Assembly: GCF_949987515.2 (NCBI RefSeq)
Contig: NC_082685.1
Coordinates: forward strand, 27,854,168 to 27,918,167
DNA length: 64,000 nt
DNA from: Delphinus delphis
Lineage: Eukaryota; Chordata; Mammalia; Artiodactyla; Delphinidae
Direction: 5' to 3'
The position numbers and the translations under genes are program-made. The notes under the pieces were generated by a model. It ran no database searches. It was not told the DNA's origin and saw only the letters and a list, made by a program, of their open reading frames with translations. The first letter of the stretch is position 1; each line of letters opens with the position of its first letter. Positions 33,725 to 46,021 of the stretch are shown in pieces.

Positions 33725-33860
33725 GAAAGTAACTAATGTGCCACTTACTGGTTCTGTGACTCTGGGCGATTTGCTTAATATGTAATGTGTTTGAGTTTTT
33801 TTTATCTGTAGGGTGGAAATAAATAATCTTCATGTCATGGTTAGAGAGAGTAGTGGATAA
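33725..33860 (+). repeat. MIR SINE fragment
   Basis: Forward MIR: 'gccacttactggttctgtga', 'ctctgggcgatttgcttaat', 'tttatctgtagggtggaaat'. Confidence 0.6.
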
Positions 33861-34754
33861 AATTACACATGCAGTAATAATACTGAAGTTTTCCTCTGTG
33901 CCACCATGCACTGTGTTAAAACATAGACATGTTTTCTCCCATTCAGGAATCTATGTAAAACTGTATTAAACAATTCATCAAAGCAGAGTGTCATTTTGCT
34001 CACAGATATTTAAACTACACTGAATGAAGATCTTGACACTAGGGCTCTTGAGCATTGGAGTGATACTAGTTATGGGTGAGCCTCTTCATAGTTCTTGCCA
34101 TTTGTGAAACATTTGAAAATGGACATTTGATTTTCAATAATGTGCTGAGAGAAATGATGAAAATTTCCTGTGACTTGACACAAAAACCTTAAAATGTTCT
34201 CTCTCATTTCACGTTACCAGAAAAGCACTTACTTGATTTCAGTGTCCTTGAGAATATTCCCAACCCAAATGCTATGGATCAGAACAATTTGCATTGAATA
34301 GAGCCCTAAACAGGCTAACGGAATGCTTGCCAAACACAACTCATCTGGGAAAAATGTGTGTCAAGGCAGGCTCTCTGTCGGATACCCAAGTAACTGGTGT
34401 GTTCTGCATTCAGATGAAGTGAGTGAAGATGTTTTCATTATGTTGGTCATTATTCCTCAAGATACTTATAAAAAGAGTCCTGATTTCATGTTCTCTTTAG
34501 GCAGAGAACAGCATGCTTCTTTTATATGCTCATAATGATGTTTACTTTTTATGACTTAATTGCCAGAAATCCCAGAGTCAAATTTTGTGTTTAATAGCAG
34601 TAAGTAGCTTTAGGCAAGGGTTCTGGTCAAATTATATTCCCCTTCTCCACCATTATAAGGTTCTTGATCCAGTGTCTTTCTTAAAATAGTCAGCATATAC
34701 TTTATAGTATGGTAGGTTCAGATCTTCTTCTGGAAGTAAATATCATCTGTTCAT
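33861..34754. other. No gene or clear repeat seen
   Basis: About 900 bp. No supported gene. Confidence 0.45.
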
Positions 34755-34895
34755 TGATTTAGTCACACAACAATGCAGCAGATATTTATGGGTGTTCATT
34801 ACATACTAGGCACTGTGCTATTTGCAGAGAAATCAGAGGCAGATAAGTCCCTTTGCCTCTGTTCCCATGATTCTCATAACCCATTGGGAATGATA
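34755..34895 (-). repeat. L2-like fragment
   Basis: 'gcagcagatatttatgggtg', 'ttcattacatactaggcact', 'gtgctatttgcagagaaatc'. This is the reverse order of an L2-type 3' end. Confidence 0.5.
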
Positions 34896-34931
34896 GATAT
34901 TAAATAATTTTACCGCTGATTTTTTTTTTTT

Positions 34932-35122
34932 TCGTACGTGGGCCTCTCACTGCTGTGGCCTCTGCCGTTGCAGAGCACAGGCTCCAGACGCGCAGGCTCA
35001 GCGGCCATGGCTCACGGGCCCAGCCGCTCCACAGCATGTGGGATCTTCCCGGACCGGGGCACGAACCCGTGTCCCCTGCATCGGCAGGTGGACTCTCAAC
35101 CACTGCGCCACTAGGGAAGCCC
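34932..35122 (-). mobile_element. CHR-type SINE (reverse)
   Basis: Reverse SINE. The T-run (its A-tail) ends at about 34,932 and the head motif ends at 35122 ('ctagggaagccc'). The target-site duplication 'tgatttttttt' lies on both sides (from 34918, and from about 35125). Confidence 0.93.
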
Positions 35123-35137
35123 TGTGATTTTTTTTTA

Positions 35138-35734
35138 ATTACTAAAATGGAGAACAAATGGTCCTATGAGAACATGAAATGGAAAGTGCAGGAATACATG
35201 GTCCTCACATGCATATTCTGTGAAAAAGCTTCTTAACACTCCATGAATCTGAGTTGCAGATATCACAGGCTTTTTGGCTGATCTGTATAGATAGACTGAA
35301 GGAGATGCTTTAGACATGAAGAATTGGGTCTTTATTATTATTTGTCATTTAAAAAAATCCATCCATGTTTAGCTCATGATTATCATCAACAAATATAATC
35401 TTCAAAATCCCAAAGCCATAATATATACTCTAAAAGAATTTACTTGGCGTACATTTTCTCAGCATCTGGGTTCTGTTGTCATTATCACTTTTCCCTCTAT
35501 CTCTGCTGATAACAGAGAGTGAACTGTAAGTTCCCAGAGGAGGGTTCTACGTCTTTCTGCATTGTTTTGCAACATCTAATGCACCCAGTATGCAAGCCTG
35601 TTTTAAATAGACATTTTGATTATTTTATTTTGAGATAATTTTTCTTGGCCACTACATCTTTGGAAATTTTGTGGGCAGAATTCACAGCCAAGTGTGTATA
35701 TTGACAGATGCATATGGAAAGTGTCCAAGAATTT
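35138..35734. other. No gene or clear repeat seen
   Basis: Unique-looking sequence. No supported gene. Confidence 0.45.
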
Positions 35735-35845
35735 AGAACTGTAAAATATCAGAGTTGGAAGGACTGAAGACATTATCGAGGCCTACTCATTTCCCTATTT
35801 GTAGATGGGGAAACTGTGACCAGACAGCAGAAGTGATATACTTAA
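35735..35845 (-). repeat. MIR-like fragment
   Basis: 'aaatatcagagttggaagga' and 'gtagatggggaaactgtgac', then a tract resembling the 'tcacacagc' region. Short and diverged, so the family is uncertain. Confidence 0.4.
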
Positions 35846-36619
35846 GTGGTATATCTCTGAAGACACTTCTTATATATCTTATCCATGGTAGGTTCATCAT
35901 CACTTGTGATAATTTTTACTCTAATTGCTAAACCGACAAAGGGGCAGCTGGGAGTTGGGAAATGGAATGAGGGGCAAAGGCATTCGAATAATATTAGGCT
36001 ATCTAAGAAACTTACATTTGACTGCAATATTTAACTTCTTTTCAGAGTAGTTTCTTTCTTGTATCCACATGTAAACCAGCATGCAGTAGATTGAGTACAA
36101 ATGTGAAAACTGGAGGTTTGTACCAGGAAATATGTATCTAGGAAAAGCCCAAGAAATCACTTTATTCATGTTTTGGTTTCATCTGGATACACATGGTTAG
36201 AGCACAATTTATGTGGAGAAAATAAAATGTGACATTGTTCATTTTGAGGAAGGATGTGCCCTCCAAATCCAAGGCAGTGAACTGATTATTTCTTTTTCAA
36301 ACAAAACCTATTTAGTCCAACTGAGGGAACCGCTATGTCTCCCTACCCTTTCTAAAATTGCTGTTTAAATGTAACCTAATGGGAAATTTTATTGTCTTGT
36401 ATGAAGAACTTCTGTGGCCTTTTTGCAAACAGGAAGTCAAGGTCATGAAGCATTTGCATCTTTCAGAACCTTCTCTAAAATAACTTAAGCTTCTGAAGCA
36501 CAGTGGCTCTCTAAGATGTCCTTACAGGTAGTTTTTTATTTTTTTAATTGCAAGGAAAAACATATAGGCCACCATGATATGAAATTTGCTCCAGGCTGTT
36601 TGTTTTGATAGATGCTTTA
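35846..36619. other. No gene or clear repeat seen
   Basis: Unique-looking sequence. No supported gene. Confidence 0.45.
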
Positions 36620-36725
36620 GAGCAGTGATTCTCAATGCTGGCTGAGTATTCGAATAATGTGGGGAGCCTTAAAAATAATAGAAGTTTACAGGCATTCTGA
36701 TTTATTTAGTCATGAGTAGGGTTAG
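36620..36725 (+). mobile_element. MER5A-type hAT MITE fragment
   Basis: 'agagcagtgattctcaatgc', 'tgtggggagccttaaaaata' and 'aggcattctgatttatttag' match the MER5A order. The right inverted end is missing. Confidence 0.6.
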
Positions 36726-37559
36726 AATTACAGTGTTCGTCTTGTGCCCGTCTTAGCTTCTCTTAATCTCCTCCAACTTTCTGAAGGCTCTTGCCTCTCT
36801 GACCATGTTCCACTACTTTATCTTTGCTAGACCCTTGCTGAACACCCCTCTACCCCCACCACCTCCATCTCTTCAACTCCCACCTCCCCTGCCCTGGATG
36901 GAGCTCAAGGTAAAACCCCAACGGGCAAGAATCTCATGACCCACATGCTGAGCTCCAGCTATTCCAAGTCTTCTCTCTTTTTATGTAGATGTGGATAAAA
37001 TGCCACACCTCAGGGCATAGGATATGATTTCTTGCGAGTAGCCGTGGGCTGGATGATGCAGGGGATGATGCAGGAGAGGCAGCTCACCATGAGGCAAATC
37101 TTGGCTAATGAGAAATCAGAAACAGGAGGGATCTGGGTCCCCCCTCTTTCTCTCTTCTGTGGACTGCTCTGAGGTGTGGCTGCTCCTTACATATCTGGAG
37201 AAGCCCTGTTGAGTAATTGCTCTTTCTGGTCAGTACTTTTTGTGAAGTGTGGGCATCACAGGAATACTGCATAACATTACTTTGCATCTCTTTGCCCACT
37301 TTTCTTATCTCTTCACCTTCACTGTCCTGTGCTTGCATCACCCAAATAAAGTGTCAGCATTTTAATCCTTGCCTCAGACGCTGCTTCCTACAGAGCCTGA
37401 GTTGAGACAAATTTGTTTTTTAATTCCCCAAGTAATTCTACCACATAGCCAGAATTGAAAAACGCTTCCTCTGAGAAAGACCTGAACTCTCGTCTCTTTA
37501 AGAGATTATGTACAAAGGAATATAGTTTTTCTTAATGTTCCTTTTTATTAAATTTCAAA
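36726..37559. other. Mostly unique sequence
   Basis: No supported gene. The piece around 37,335-37,410 ('tccttgcctcagacgctgct') resembles the end of a dispersed LTR-like repeat, but I cannot assign it. Confidence 0.4.
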
Positions 37560-37849
37560 ACAAGTGTAGAATCAAATTTAAAACTCTCTCTTTGCCATCC
37601 CTTTTTCTCACTATTCCCTATCCACTCACTTTCTCAGAGTCCCAGCACTAATAATGTAAACAGTTTGATGTGCTGCCTTGTAGAAGTGTATTTCATATAC
37701 AGACATAGAGTTCCAAGGTTCTTTTATTTTTTGCATGAACATGATCATCTATCCATATTGTAATCGTTTTTGTCATTTAACAGTATCTCTCAGAGATTGT
37801 CATAATACAAAGAGATTCTTTATTCTTTTGAGTTGTGGTATAGTATTTC
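37560..37849 (-). mobile_element. L1M 3' fragment, left half (split by SINE)
   Basis: Reverse old L1 3' sequence ('cttgtagaagtgtatttcat', 'gaacatgatcatctatccat'). It resumes after the SINE at 38,217. Confidence 0.5.
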
Positions 37850-38202
37850 TTTCTTTTTAATTTTTATTTTTTTATTTTTGACTGCGTTGGGTCTTTGTTG
37901 CTGTGCATGGGCTTTCTTTAGTTGCGGTGAGTGAGAGCTACTCTTCATCACAGTGCGCAAGCTTCTCATTGCAGTGGCTTCTCTTGTTGCAGAGCACGGG
38001 CTCTAGGTACACGGGCTTCAGTAGTTGTGGCTCGTGGGCTTCAGTAGTTGTGGCTCGCGGGCTCTAGAGCACAGGCTCAGTAGTTGTGGCGCACGGGCTT
38101 AGTTGCTCTGCGACATGTGGGATCTTCCCGGACCAGGGCTCAAACCCGTGTCCCCTGCATTGACAGGCAGATTCTTAACCACTGAGCCACCAGAGAAGCC
38201 CA
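37850..38202 (-). mobile_element. Long CHR-type SINE (reverse) with exact 14-bp TSD
   Basis: Reverse long-form SINE. The A/T-rich tail ('tttaatttttatttttttat') is on the left and the head ('ccaccagagaagccca') on the right. Repeated 'gggcttcagtagttgtggct' units lie in the body. The exact duplication 'tggtatagtatttc' is at 37836-37849 and 38203-38216. Confidence 0.95.
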
Positions 38203-38216
38203 TGGTATAGTATTTC

Positions 38217-38590
38217 ATGATGTGGGTATATGGAATAATTTTCCCTTACCCTTACTAATAAGGATTAAGATTATCTGTAACTTTTTGACATTAAAAAATA
38301 ATGCTGAATTGAGCATCCTTGAGTGTGTATCTTTGTGCACATGTGAATGTAATTCTCAAGAACAGATAACTAGAACTGGAATTGCTGGGTTGAAAAGCAT
38401 AGTTACAGTAAATTTTGATAGATACTTCCAAAATGCCCTTTAAAAATTTTTACCAAGAGTACATGAGAATTACTGTTTTTTCATACTTTCGTCAACACTG
38501 GCTATTATCGGCTTTAAAAAAATTGTTAATTTAGGCAATTAATGATATCCCATGTTTGTATTAATTTATTAAACATCATGTTTTAATCTT
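38217..38590 (-). mobile_element. L1M 3' fragment, right half
   Basis: 'aataatgctgaattgagcat', 'ggaattgctgggttgaaaag', 'cttccaaaatgccctttaaa', 'ctttcgtcaacactggctat' are reverse L1M 3' landmarks. It continues the 37,560 fragment. Confidence 0.7.
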
Positions 38591-40169
38591 TATTTTAAGC
38601 CTCTTTTGGCCATCCTTCCCCAGTTTGGAGATTTTTATTAAACTTTATTAGAACAGAATGTGAATAAAGTGTGGTTGATGAGAAGTTGGATTGTTCTTTA
38701 TAACAATAGTCTTCTAAGGCAGGTCGAATTACTTCACACTGTCTGTAACGCTGGGTCTTGGAATTTGGAGGGCTGAGCCATCCCAGCTTCCTGTCTGAGA
38801 GGAACCAGACCTGGGCACCAGACAAGATGATTGAAAAAGCTTTCTATTATTTGGGTTGCTGGAACAGGGCTTCACACCTGCCTGGCCTACTCTCCAAATC
38901 CCCTGTTAAGTTTAACTCCACCCAGCCAGTTTGAAGAGCGGCAGAGCGTGCTGAGAACTTCCCCAAAGGCAGAAAAACATGCCGGGGAGTCTGCATCCAG
39001 AGAAGCTGTGCCAAGATTTCCCTGGCAAACAAGCTTTAGGCAAACCTGAAGTTGGTTTGCCGATGTGAAATAGCTTGGCTTCTCAGTATGATTGGACCAT
39101 GGCTGTAGCATGGGTAGAGAATGTGTGGTGAAAATGAGGCTATGATCAGATGTGGGCTGCAGACCCCAAACTAGTCCTGTATCTTTACTTTTTGTATAGA
39201 TAACCAATATTTGGGGGGAAATTTAGGAGGAAAAAGAGTCATGGTCCCTATTACTGAGATGCACCTATTGTGATAAAGAGGCATGCTCCTTGTTCTTAAA
39301 ATCTCCCAAAGCTCCTGAGAAAATAGGTGTTGTTATGTCTAGTTGAAATTTATAATATGATTGACAAGATGAAACATCTTCACATAAAGTGACTCAAGAA
39401 CACTTAAAAAAGCAATGTATAATGAATTTGGTATAAGTACTTTAGCACAGAAGGGAGCAATATAAGTAGTTAATTTGGACACAGTTTTAAGAGGCAATCT
39501 TTAGCATTTTGGAGCCTAGAAAGTTGGCTTCCTTCCATTCTTTCCACTTAATTTTCCATGCTTGCTTATCCCAGGTATCTACTTCACAGTGATAAGAGAT
39601 GGAAAGTCAACCAGTACCCCAGACTGGCTCTGCTTCCCAATCCGTTGTTTCAGAGAGAAGGACCAGGTCCTGTTCAGCATGATAGCTTTTAGCTTAGACT
39701 ATTTATCTTCCCTGCCTCTGACAGATCCCCTTATCTGTGGGATTCAATTTAATTCAGCCTCTTTATTGAGAAGCTCTTTAGTGTCAAGGAGCTATATATG
39801 ATGAATGCTACAGGGAGATTTAAATACTAGTTGATAGGAGCATGTAGGAGGGGCTATTCATTTTGTATATGTTGAGTTCATGCAACTTATGGGACATCTA
39901 GAAAAAGATAACCAGTAAGCCATTGGGTAGATAGATCTAGAAATTAAGAGAATGGACTGAGATGATGACGGTAAACTTGGGATTCAGCAACATGTGGTTT
40001 ACTTGAAACTTTGGGATGAGATCCCCCAGAGAGAGAAGGATGAGGGTGAAGAACAATTGTATGGAAAATATCCAGTTTTAAAGAGAGAATAGCAGCAAAG
40101 CTAGTGAAAAACCGAGGAAGCACAACCTTATCAAAATGTTATAATCAAGGACTTCCATGTTTACTTAAT
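38591..40169. other. No gene or clear repeat seen
   Basis: About 1.6 kb of unique-looking sequence with several short frames (up to 106 codons). None is supportable. 39,840-40,110 vaguely resembles a dispersed old repeat ('gggatgagatcccccagaga'), unassigned. Confidence 0.4.
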
Positions 40170-41327
40170 GTAGAGTAAAAGTGACCAGATTCACCCTTCC
40201 ACCTGAAAAAAACCCATCACCAACAACAAAACAGAAAAATATTGTAAAACAACAGTTTTCAAGATACTGGACATAAAGCAGAAAAAAAAACAGTGATGCA
40301 CATGGGATAGAAATAAAAGAGGTAAGCCCTAAAATTGCTTCAGCTACTGTTCTGAGAGAATTTCTAGGTTGCAGCACAGAGGCAACACTGCCAGTGCCTG
40401 GGACTCTGTGAGTTGAAGAGATGAAGTAGAGAGTCTTGGGAGACCAAGGTAGCTAAGGTTCACAGGAAAGAACACTGGAATGAGACAACTGCACAGAAGA
40501 AGAACTTCAGAAATCTGCAGATGGTGCTCCTCAAGTATTCAGGTGAGTACTGATTAGTGCATGCATGTGAGAAGACTATCCAAAAACCAAGGAAAGAATC
40601 ACCTGAAATTAATAAAGGAACACTCCCTAAGACATATATACGGGGCAAGGATTAATGCTTCTTCTTGCCAGCTAGAGTGGAAAAATCTTAATATCTTAAT
40701 TGGATATCAGGAAGAATACTTGAAAGGGTTCTACTTTAGTAGCATGGTAAAATTAACCCTAGAGTAAATTCACCTAACAAAACTTAAAGCCAAGACCAAA
40801 AGGATCAAACTCTCTTCAAGTAACTTAACATGTCACAGAACAAAGCTCAAGAATATTTATAGGAATACAAGAATATCCAATGGCCAACAATGTAAGATAC
40901 ACAACATCTTATATTCAACCAAAATTACCAGCTAATCAGTTGAAACTGTTTCAGAAATAAAACAGATGATAACAATAGGAGACAAAGATATTAAAACACT
41001 GTTATAACTCTATTCCATATACTCACAAATCTAGAGGGAAGATTGAAAATATGAATTAGTCATGAAAGATGTAAAAACAGAGCCAACTCAAACTTTTAGA
41101 GATAAAAACTACAGTGTTTGAGATGAAAATACACTGAATGGGATTAATACCAGATTAGATATTGCAAAAGAAAATACTGATGAACTTGACTACATAGAAA
41201 TGATCCAAAATGAAACACAGCAAAGAATTAAAAATATATATGTATATATCAGTGAGTTATAGGAAAAATACAATCAGCCTAACATACATGTACTTTAAGT
41301 CCCTAAGAGAGGTGGAGAGAACATTTT

Positions 41328-41667
41328 ATATATTTTTTTAATTAATTTATTTTATTTTTATTTTTTGGCTGCATTGGGTCTTTGTTGCTGTGCGCAGGAT
41401 TTCTCTAGTTGCGGTGAGTGGGGGGCTACTCTTCATTGCAGTGAGCGGGCTTCTCATTGTGGTGGCTTCTCTTGTTGTTGAGCACAGGCTCTAGGCACAC
41501 GGGCTTCAGCAGTTATGGCTTGAGGGCTCTAGAGTGCAGGCTCAGTAGTTGTGGCACACAGGCTTAGTTGCTCCGCGGCATGTGGGATCTTCCTGGACCA
41601 GGGCTTGAACCCATGTCCTCTGCATTGGCAGGCAGATTCTTAACCACTGAACCACCAGGGAAGCCCC
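41328..41667 (-). mobile_element. Long CHR-type SINE (reverse) inside L1M
   Basis: Reverse long-form SINE. The A/T tail is at about 41,330-41,365 and the head ends 'ccaccagggaagcccc' at 41667. The short duplication 'aacatttt' lies at 41320-41327 and 41668-41675. It is younger than the L1M it splits. Confidence 0.92.
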
Positions 41668-41692
41668 AACATTTTTTAAAAGAATTAAAAAT

Positions 41693-41732
41693 TTTTCCAA
41701 TTTTGATAAAAATTTTCCAATTTTGATAAAAA
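41693..41732. repeat. Perfect 20-bp tandem duplication
   Basis: 'ttttccaattttgataaaaa' occurs twice back to back (41693-41712 and 41713-41732), just downstream of the SINE insertion in the L1M. Confidence 0.98.
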
Positions 41733-44700
41733 CTTCAAACCCACAGATCACAAACCTTAATTAACACCAAGCACAAAAAAGATTCAGAAAACTGCATTAT
41801 GGCACTTCGTAATTAAATTGCTCAAAACTAATGATAAAATACCAAAAGTAGATAGAGAAACAAAAGCACATACATACAAAGAAACAAAGATATGGATGGC
41901 AGCAGATTTCTCATTAGAAACAATTTAAAAATGAAGGCAGTGGAACAACATCTCTAACTACTGAGAGAACAACAACAAAAAAACTATAAAGACAGAATTG
42001 TATACCCAGTGAAAATATCTTTCAAACTAAAGATGAAATAAAGGCATTTTCATATATACAAAAACTGAGTGAACTCATCACCAGAACACTTGCACCACAA
42101 AAAAAGTTAAATTAATGTCAAAGGAAATCCTTTACACAGAATGAAAATGATTCTAGATGGAAATTTCTACACAAAGACATGAAGAGCACCAGACATAGTA
42201 ACTATATGGGTGCATGTATACAATTTTTCTTATTAAGTAAATGTTTCTAAAAGAAAGTTGATTGCTTAAACAATGATAATATTAATGTAGTCTGGGCTTT
42301 ATTTCATAGGTATAGGTAAAATGTATGACAGAAATAGCAAGAAGCCTGAAAGGACAGAAATGAAGTATAGTATTATAAGGTCTTACACAAAAAGTGTTAT
42401 AACATCACTTGAAGCTAGAGTTTAATAAGTTACACTGTATATTATAAACCTCAAGCAACCAATAAAATAAAAAAGAGTTATAGCTAATAAGCCAATAAAG
42501 AAGATAAAATGAAATCATAAAAATAATTAATGCAAAACAACACAGAAAAAGAGGTAAAGGAGAATGATGAGAAAAGGAGACAGACATAAAACAAGTAGCA
42601 AGCTGATAGACTTAAGCCTAACCAGATCAAAAATCACATTAAATGTAAATAGTCTAAACACCCCATTTAAAAGTCAGAGATTTTCAGGTTCAGTAAAAAA
42701 CAACTAGATGTTGTCTACAAAAAACACAGTTTAAATATAAAGACAAAAATAGATTAAAGGTTAAAGGTTGGGAAAGATATGCTAACTCTAATCAAAAGCT
42801 ACTTGAGTGAGTATATTCATCTCAGACAAAGTAGCATTCAGAGAAAACAGTTTCACCAGAGATAAAAAGGTTATTTTATGGTGATAAAGGGCCCAATTTA
42901 CTGAGAGGACATAAAAATCCTAAATAAATAAAGCCCCTAATAACAGAACTTTAAAATACATGAAGAAAAACTGATAGAACTACAAAGAGAAATAGAAAAA
43001 AAAAATTATGCCGAGAGAAATAACTCCATCTCAGTGATTGGTAGAACAAGCAGAGAGAAAGCCAAAGGGTATGTAGTAGACTTGGACAATCCTATTAACA
43101 AACTTGTCCTGACATTTGTAAAACACTCCACCCAACAACAGTAAAATGCACATGCTTTTCAAGTGTACACAGAACATTTATCAAGATAGACCATTTTCTA
43201 AGCCATAAAACAAGTTTCAGTAAATTTAAAAGGATTAAAGTCATACAGAGTATGTTCTCTGACCACAGTGAAATTAAATTAGAAATCAATCATGGAAAGA
43301 TGTATAGAAAATCCCCAAATATTTAGAAACTAAATAGTACTCTTCTAAAAAAACCTCTGAGACAAAGAAGAAATAAAAAGAGAAATTAGAAAGTATTTTG
43401 AACTGTATGAAAATGAAAACACACCATATCAGCATTTGTGGAATGTTGCTAGAGAGATACTTAGGAGAAATACTATAGCAAGAGATGACTGTTGTAGAAA
43501 AGAAAAAAGGTCTCAAATCAATGCATTCATCTTCTTCCATAAGAAACTTGAAAAAGAAGAGCAAATTAAAACCAAACTCAGTATAGAAAGGAAATAATAA
43601 AGACTAAAGCAGAAATCAATGAGATATAAAACAAACAAACAAAGAGAAAATCAATGAAATAACACTGTTTCTTTGAGATCATTAAAATTGATCAAGTGTA
43701 TCCAGACTGCTGAGGGAAAAAGAGAGAACACACACATTACCAAAATAAGGAACCACTGGGGTAATATCACTACAGATTCTACAGATATTAAAAGAATAAT
43801 AAGGGAGATGTTATGAACAACTTTATGCCTATAAATTGAACAACTTAGATATATTGCATGAATTTTCTTGAAAGCTACAAGCTACCAAAGCTCATTCAAG
43901 AAGAAATAGATAAGCTGAATACCTTAAGTCTCTTTAAGAAATTGAATTTATAATTAAAAAATCTTTCCACAAAGAAACCATCAGACCCAGATGGTTTCAC
44001 TGGTGAATTCCACCTAACATTTGAGGAGGAAATAATACCAATTCTACATAAACTCTTCAAGAAAAATGAAGAGGAGGAAATACTTTCCTACTTATTCTTC
44101 GGTGCCAGCATTACCCCGATCCCAAAGTAAGACCTTATAAGAAAAGAAAGCTACTACTTGATAAATTTGACTTCATCAACATTAAAAAACGTCTGCTTTT
44201 TGAAAGATGCTGCTAGGAGAATGAAAAGACAAGGCACAAATTAGTAGAAAATATTTTCAAAGCATATGTTTGATGAACTACATGTATTCAGAATTTATAA
44301 AGAGCTCTCATAACTCAATTATAAGAAAACAATCAACCCAATCACAAAATGGGTAAAGATTTGAAATGACATCATCAAGGAAGGTACTCAATTTGCAAGT
44401 AAGCACATGAAAATATGCTCAATATTATTAGTAATTAAAGAAATGCAAATTAAACCCATAATTATATACCATTAAATACTTATTAGAAAGATGGAAATTA
44501 ATAAGGGTGACTTTACTAAGTGCTGGTGAGGATGTGGAGGAACTGGAACTCTCACACACTCTTGTTAGGTGTGTAAAATGTTACAGTCACTTCAGAAAAA
44601 CGTGGGGTATGTTGTTAAAACATTAAACATGAACCTAGCATATTATCCAGTCACTCAATTCTTAGGTTTTTACCAAAGAGAAAAGGAAGTGTATGTCCAT

Positions 44701-45216
44701 TTAAAGTTTTGTACATGAATGTTCATAGCAGAGTTATTTGTAATAGCCCCAAACTGGAAATAAACCAAAAGTTCATCAACAGGTGAATGGATAAACAAAT
44801 TGTGATATATACATGCAATGGAATACTACTTAGAAATAAATGGGAATAAACTGTTGATGCCAGCAACAATGTGGCTATATTTCAGAATAATTATGCTGAG
44901 TAAAAGAAGCGAAACCAAATCTAAAGTAGTTTGTATGTTTCCATTTATATAATATTCCTGAAAATGCAAACTAATCTGTAATAATGGAAAGCAGATCAGT
45001 GGTTGCAGGGGGTGGGGGTGGGATCAGGAGGGCAAGAAGGTGATTGCAGTGGAACATGAAGAAATATTTGGGGGTGATAGATACACTTACTCTTTTGATT
45101 GAGGTGAGAGTTTCATGGGTGAAAACTTATCAGATTGTAAGTGTATACTTTATTAATTATGTTTAGTTTGTTGTACATCAATTAAACCTCAATAAAGCAG
45201 TTTTTTAAAAATCCTG

Positions 45217-45879
45217 TAATCATTTTCTTTATTGCCATAGATGAAATTCATGTCCCAGCTGTAATATTGAATGAAGAAACCATTAAGGGGCATTACAATT
45301 CTACGTGCTCGTTGTCTCACCACTGCCACAAACCAAAATACCCAAGTCATCTTTACTGTAATGTCTGAAATATCTTCAAGGGGTAAGAACGCCAGTACAC
45401 CAACCTAGATAAGGCATACAGTATCCAGGGATAATTTGTGATTCCCCATCAGATCTGCTACGTGGGGTGTGCCTCTTTTCTGTGTGTGGTGGAGGTAGCT
45501 TGAATATAAAATAGTGAGCAAGGTGGGGCATGGATTCCCAGCCTGCCTCCAGCCGGCTGCCACAAAAACCCGGAACAGCTGTGTGTGCTCCTGGAAAGTC
45601 CTCCTAGGGCAAAGCCAGGCAGCTGGGCATGCTCAGTAGCTGGGGGAGATTTGTGTGGAGAATTGAAAGCTTTGACTTAGACTCCCACCCCCTCCCGCTG
45701 ACCCCCACCCCCCTTGCCCCTACCCTGCCCATAGTAGTTGCCAGGCGTGCGCCCAGTGAGACGCAGAACATGACGCTCCAAACGATGTAGCAGCCAAGGA
45801 GGAGAAGGGGATGAGGCACTGCCGCTGCACTGACAGCCAGCAACCAGAGCATTACAAAGCTTCGAGCTAACTGAAAGAA
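45217..45879. other. Sequence before L1 copy C, unassigned
   Basis: The first ~260 bp look unique. From about 45,480 the composition is GC-richer, with C-rich runs at 45,685-45,725. It may be an additional L1 leader or unrelated unique DNA. I cannot match it to the leaders of copies A or B, and no gene is supported. Confidence 0.4.
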
Positions 45880-46021
45880 AGGGTGCTTACAACCCACTGA
45901 AGCAACCTTAGCTACTGGGGGCAGACACAAAAAACAAAGAATTATAAACCTGCAGCCTGTGAAAAGGAGATCCCAAACACAGTAAATTAAGTGAAATGAG
46001 AAGACAGAGAATATACAGCAC

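Larger units (their letters stand above)
40170..45216 (+). mobile_element. Ancient L1M element, highly decayed
   Basis: Forward old L1. About 40,170-41,050 resembles an L1M leader and early ORF1 region. 41,690-42,100 resembles the ORF1 C-terminal part ('ggatggcagcagatttctca', 'cagaattgtatacccagtga', 'aaactaaagatgaaataaag'). 42,600-43,300 resembles the endonuclease, 43,970-44,100 the early RT ('accatcagacccagatggtt'). 44,160-44,900 resembles the ORF2 C-terminus, and 44,900-45,216 the 3' end ('ttaaacctcaataaagcagt'). The sequence jumps from early RT to the C-terminal part near 44,130, so part of RT is deleted. No long ORF survives. A SINE interrupts it at 41,328-41,667. Confidence 0.78.
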
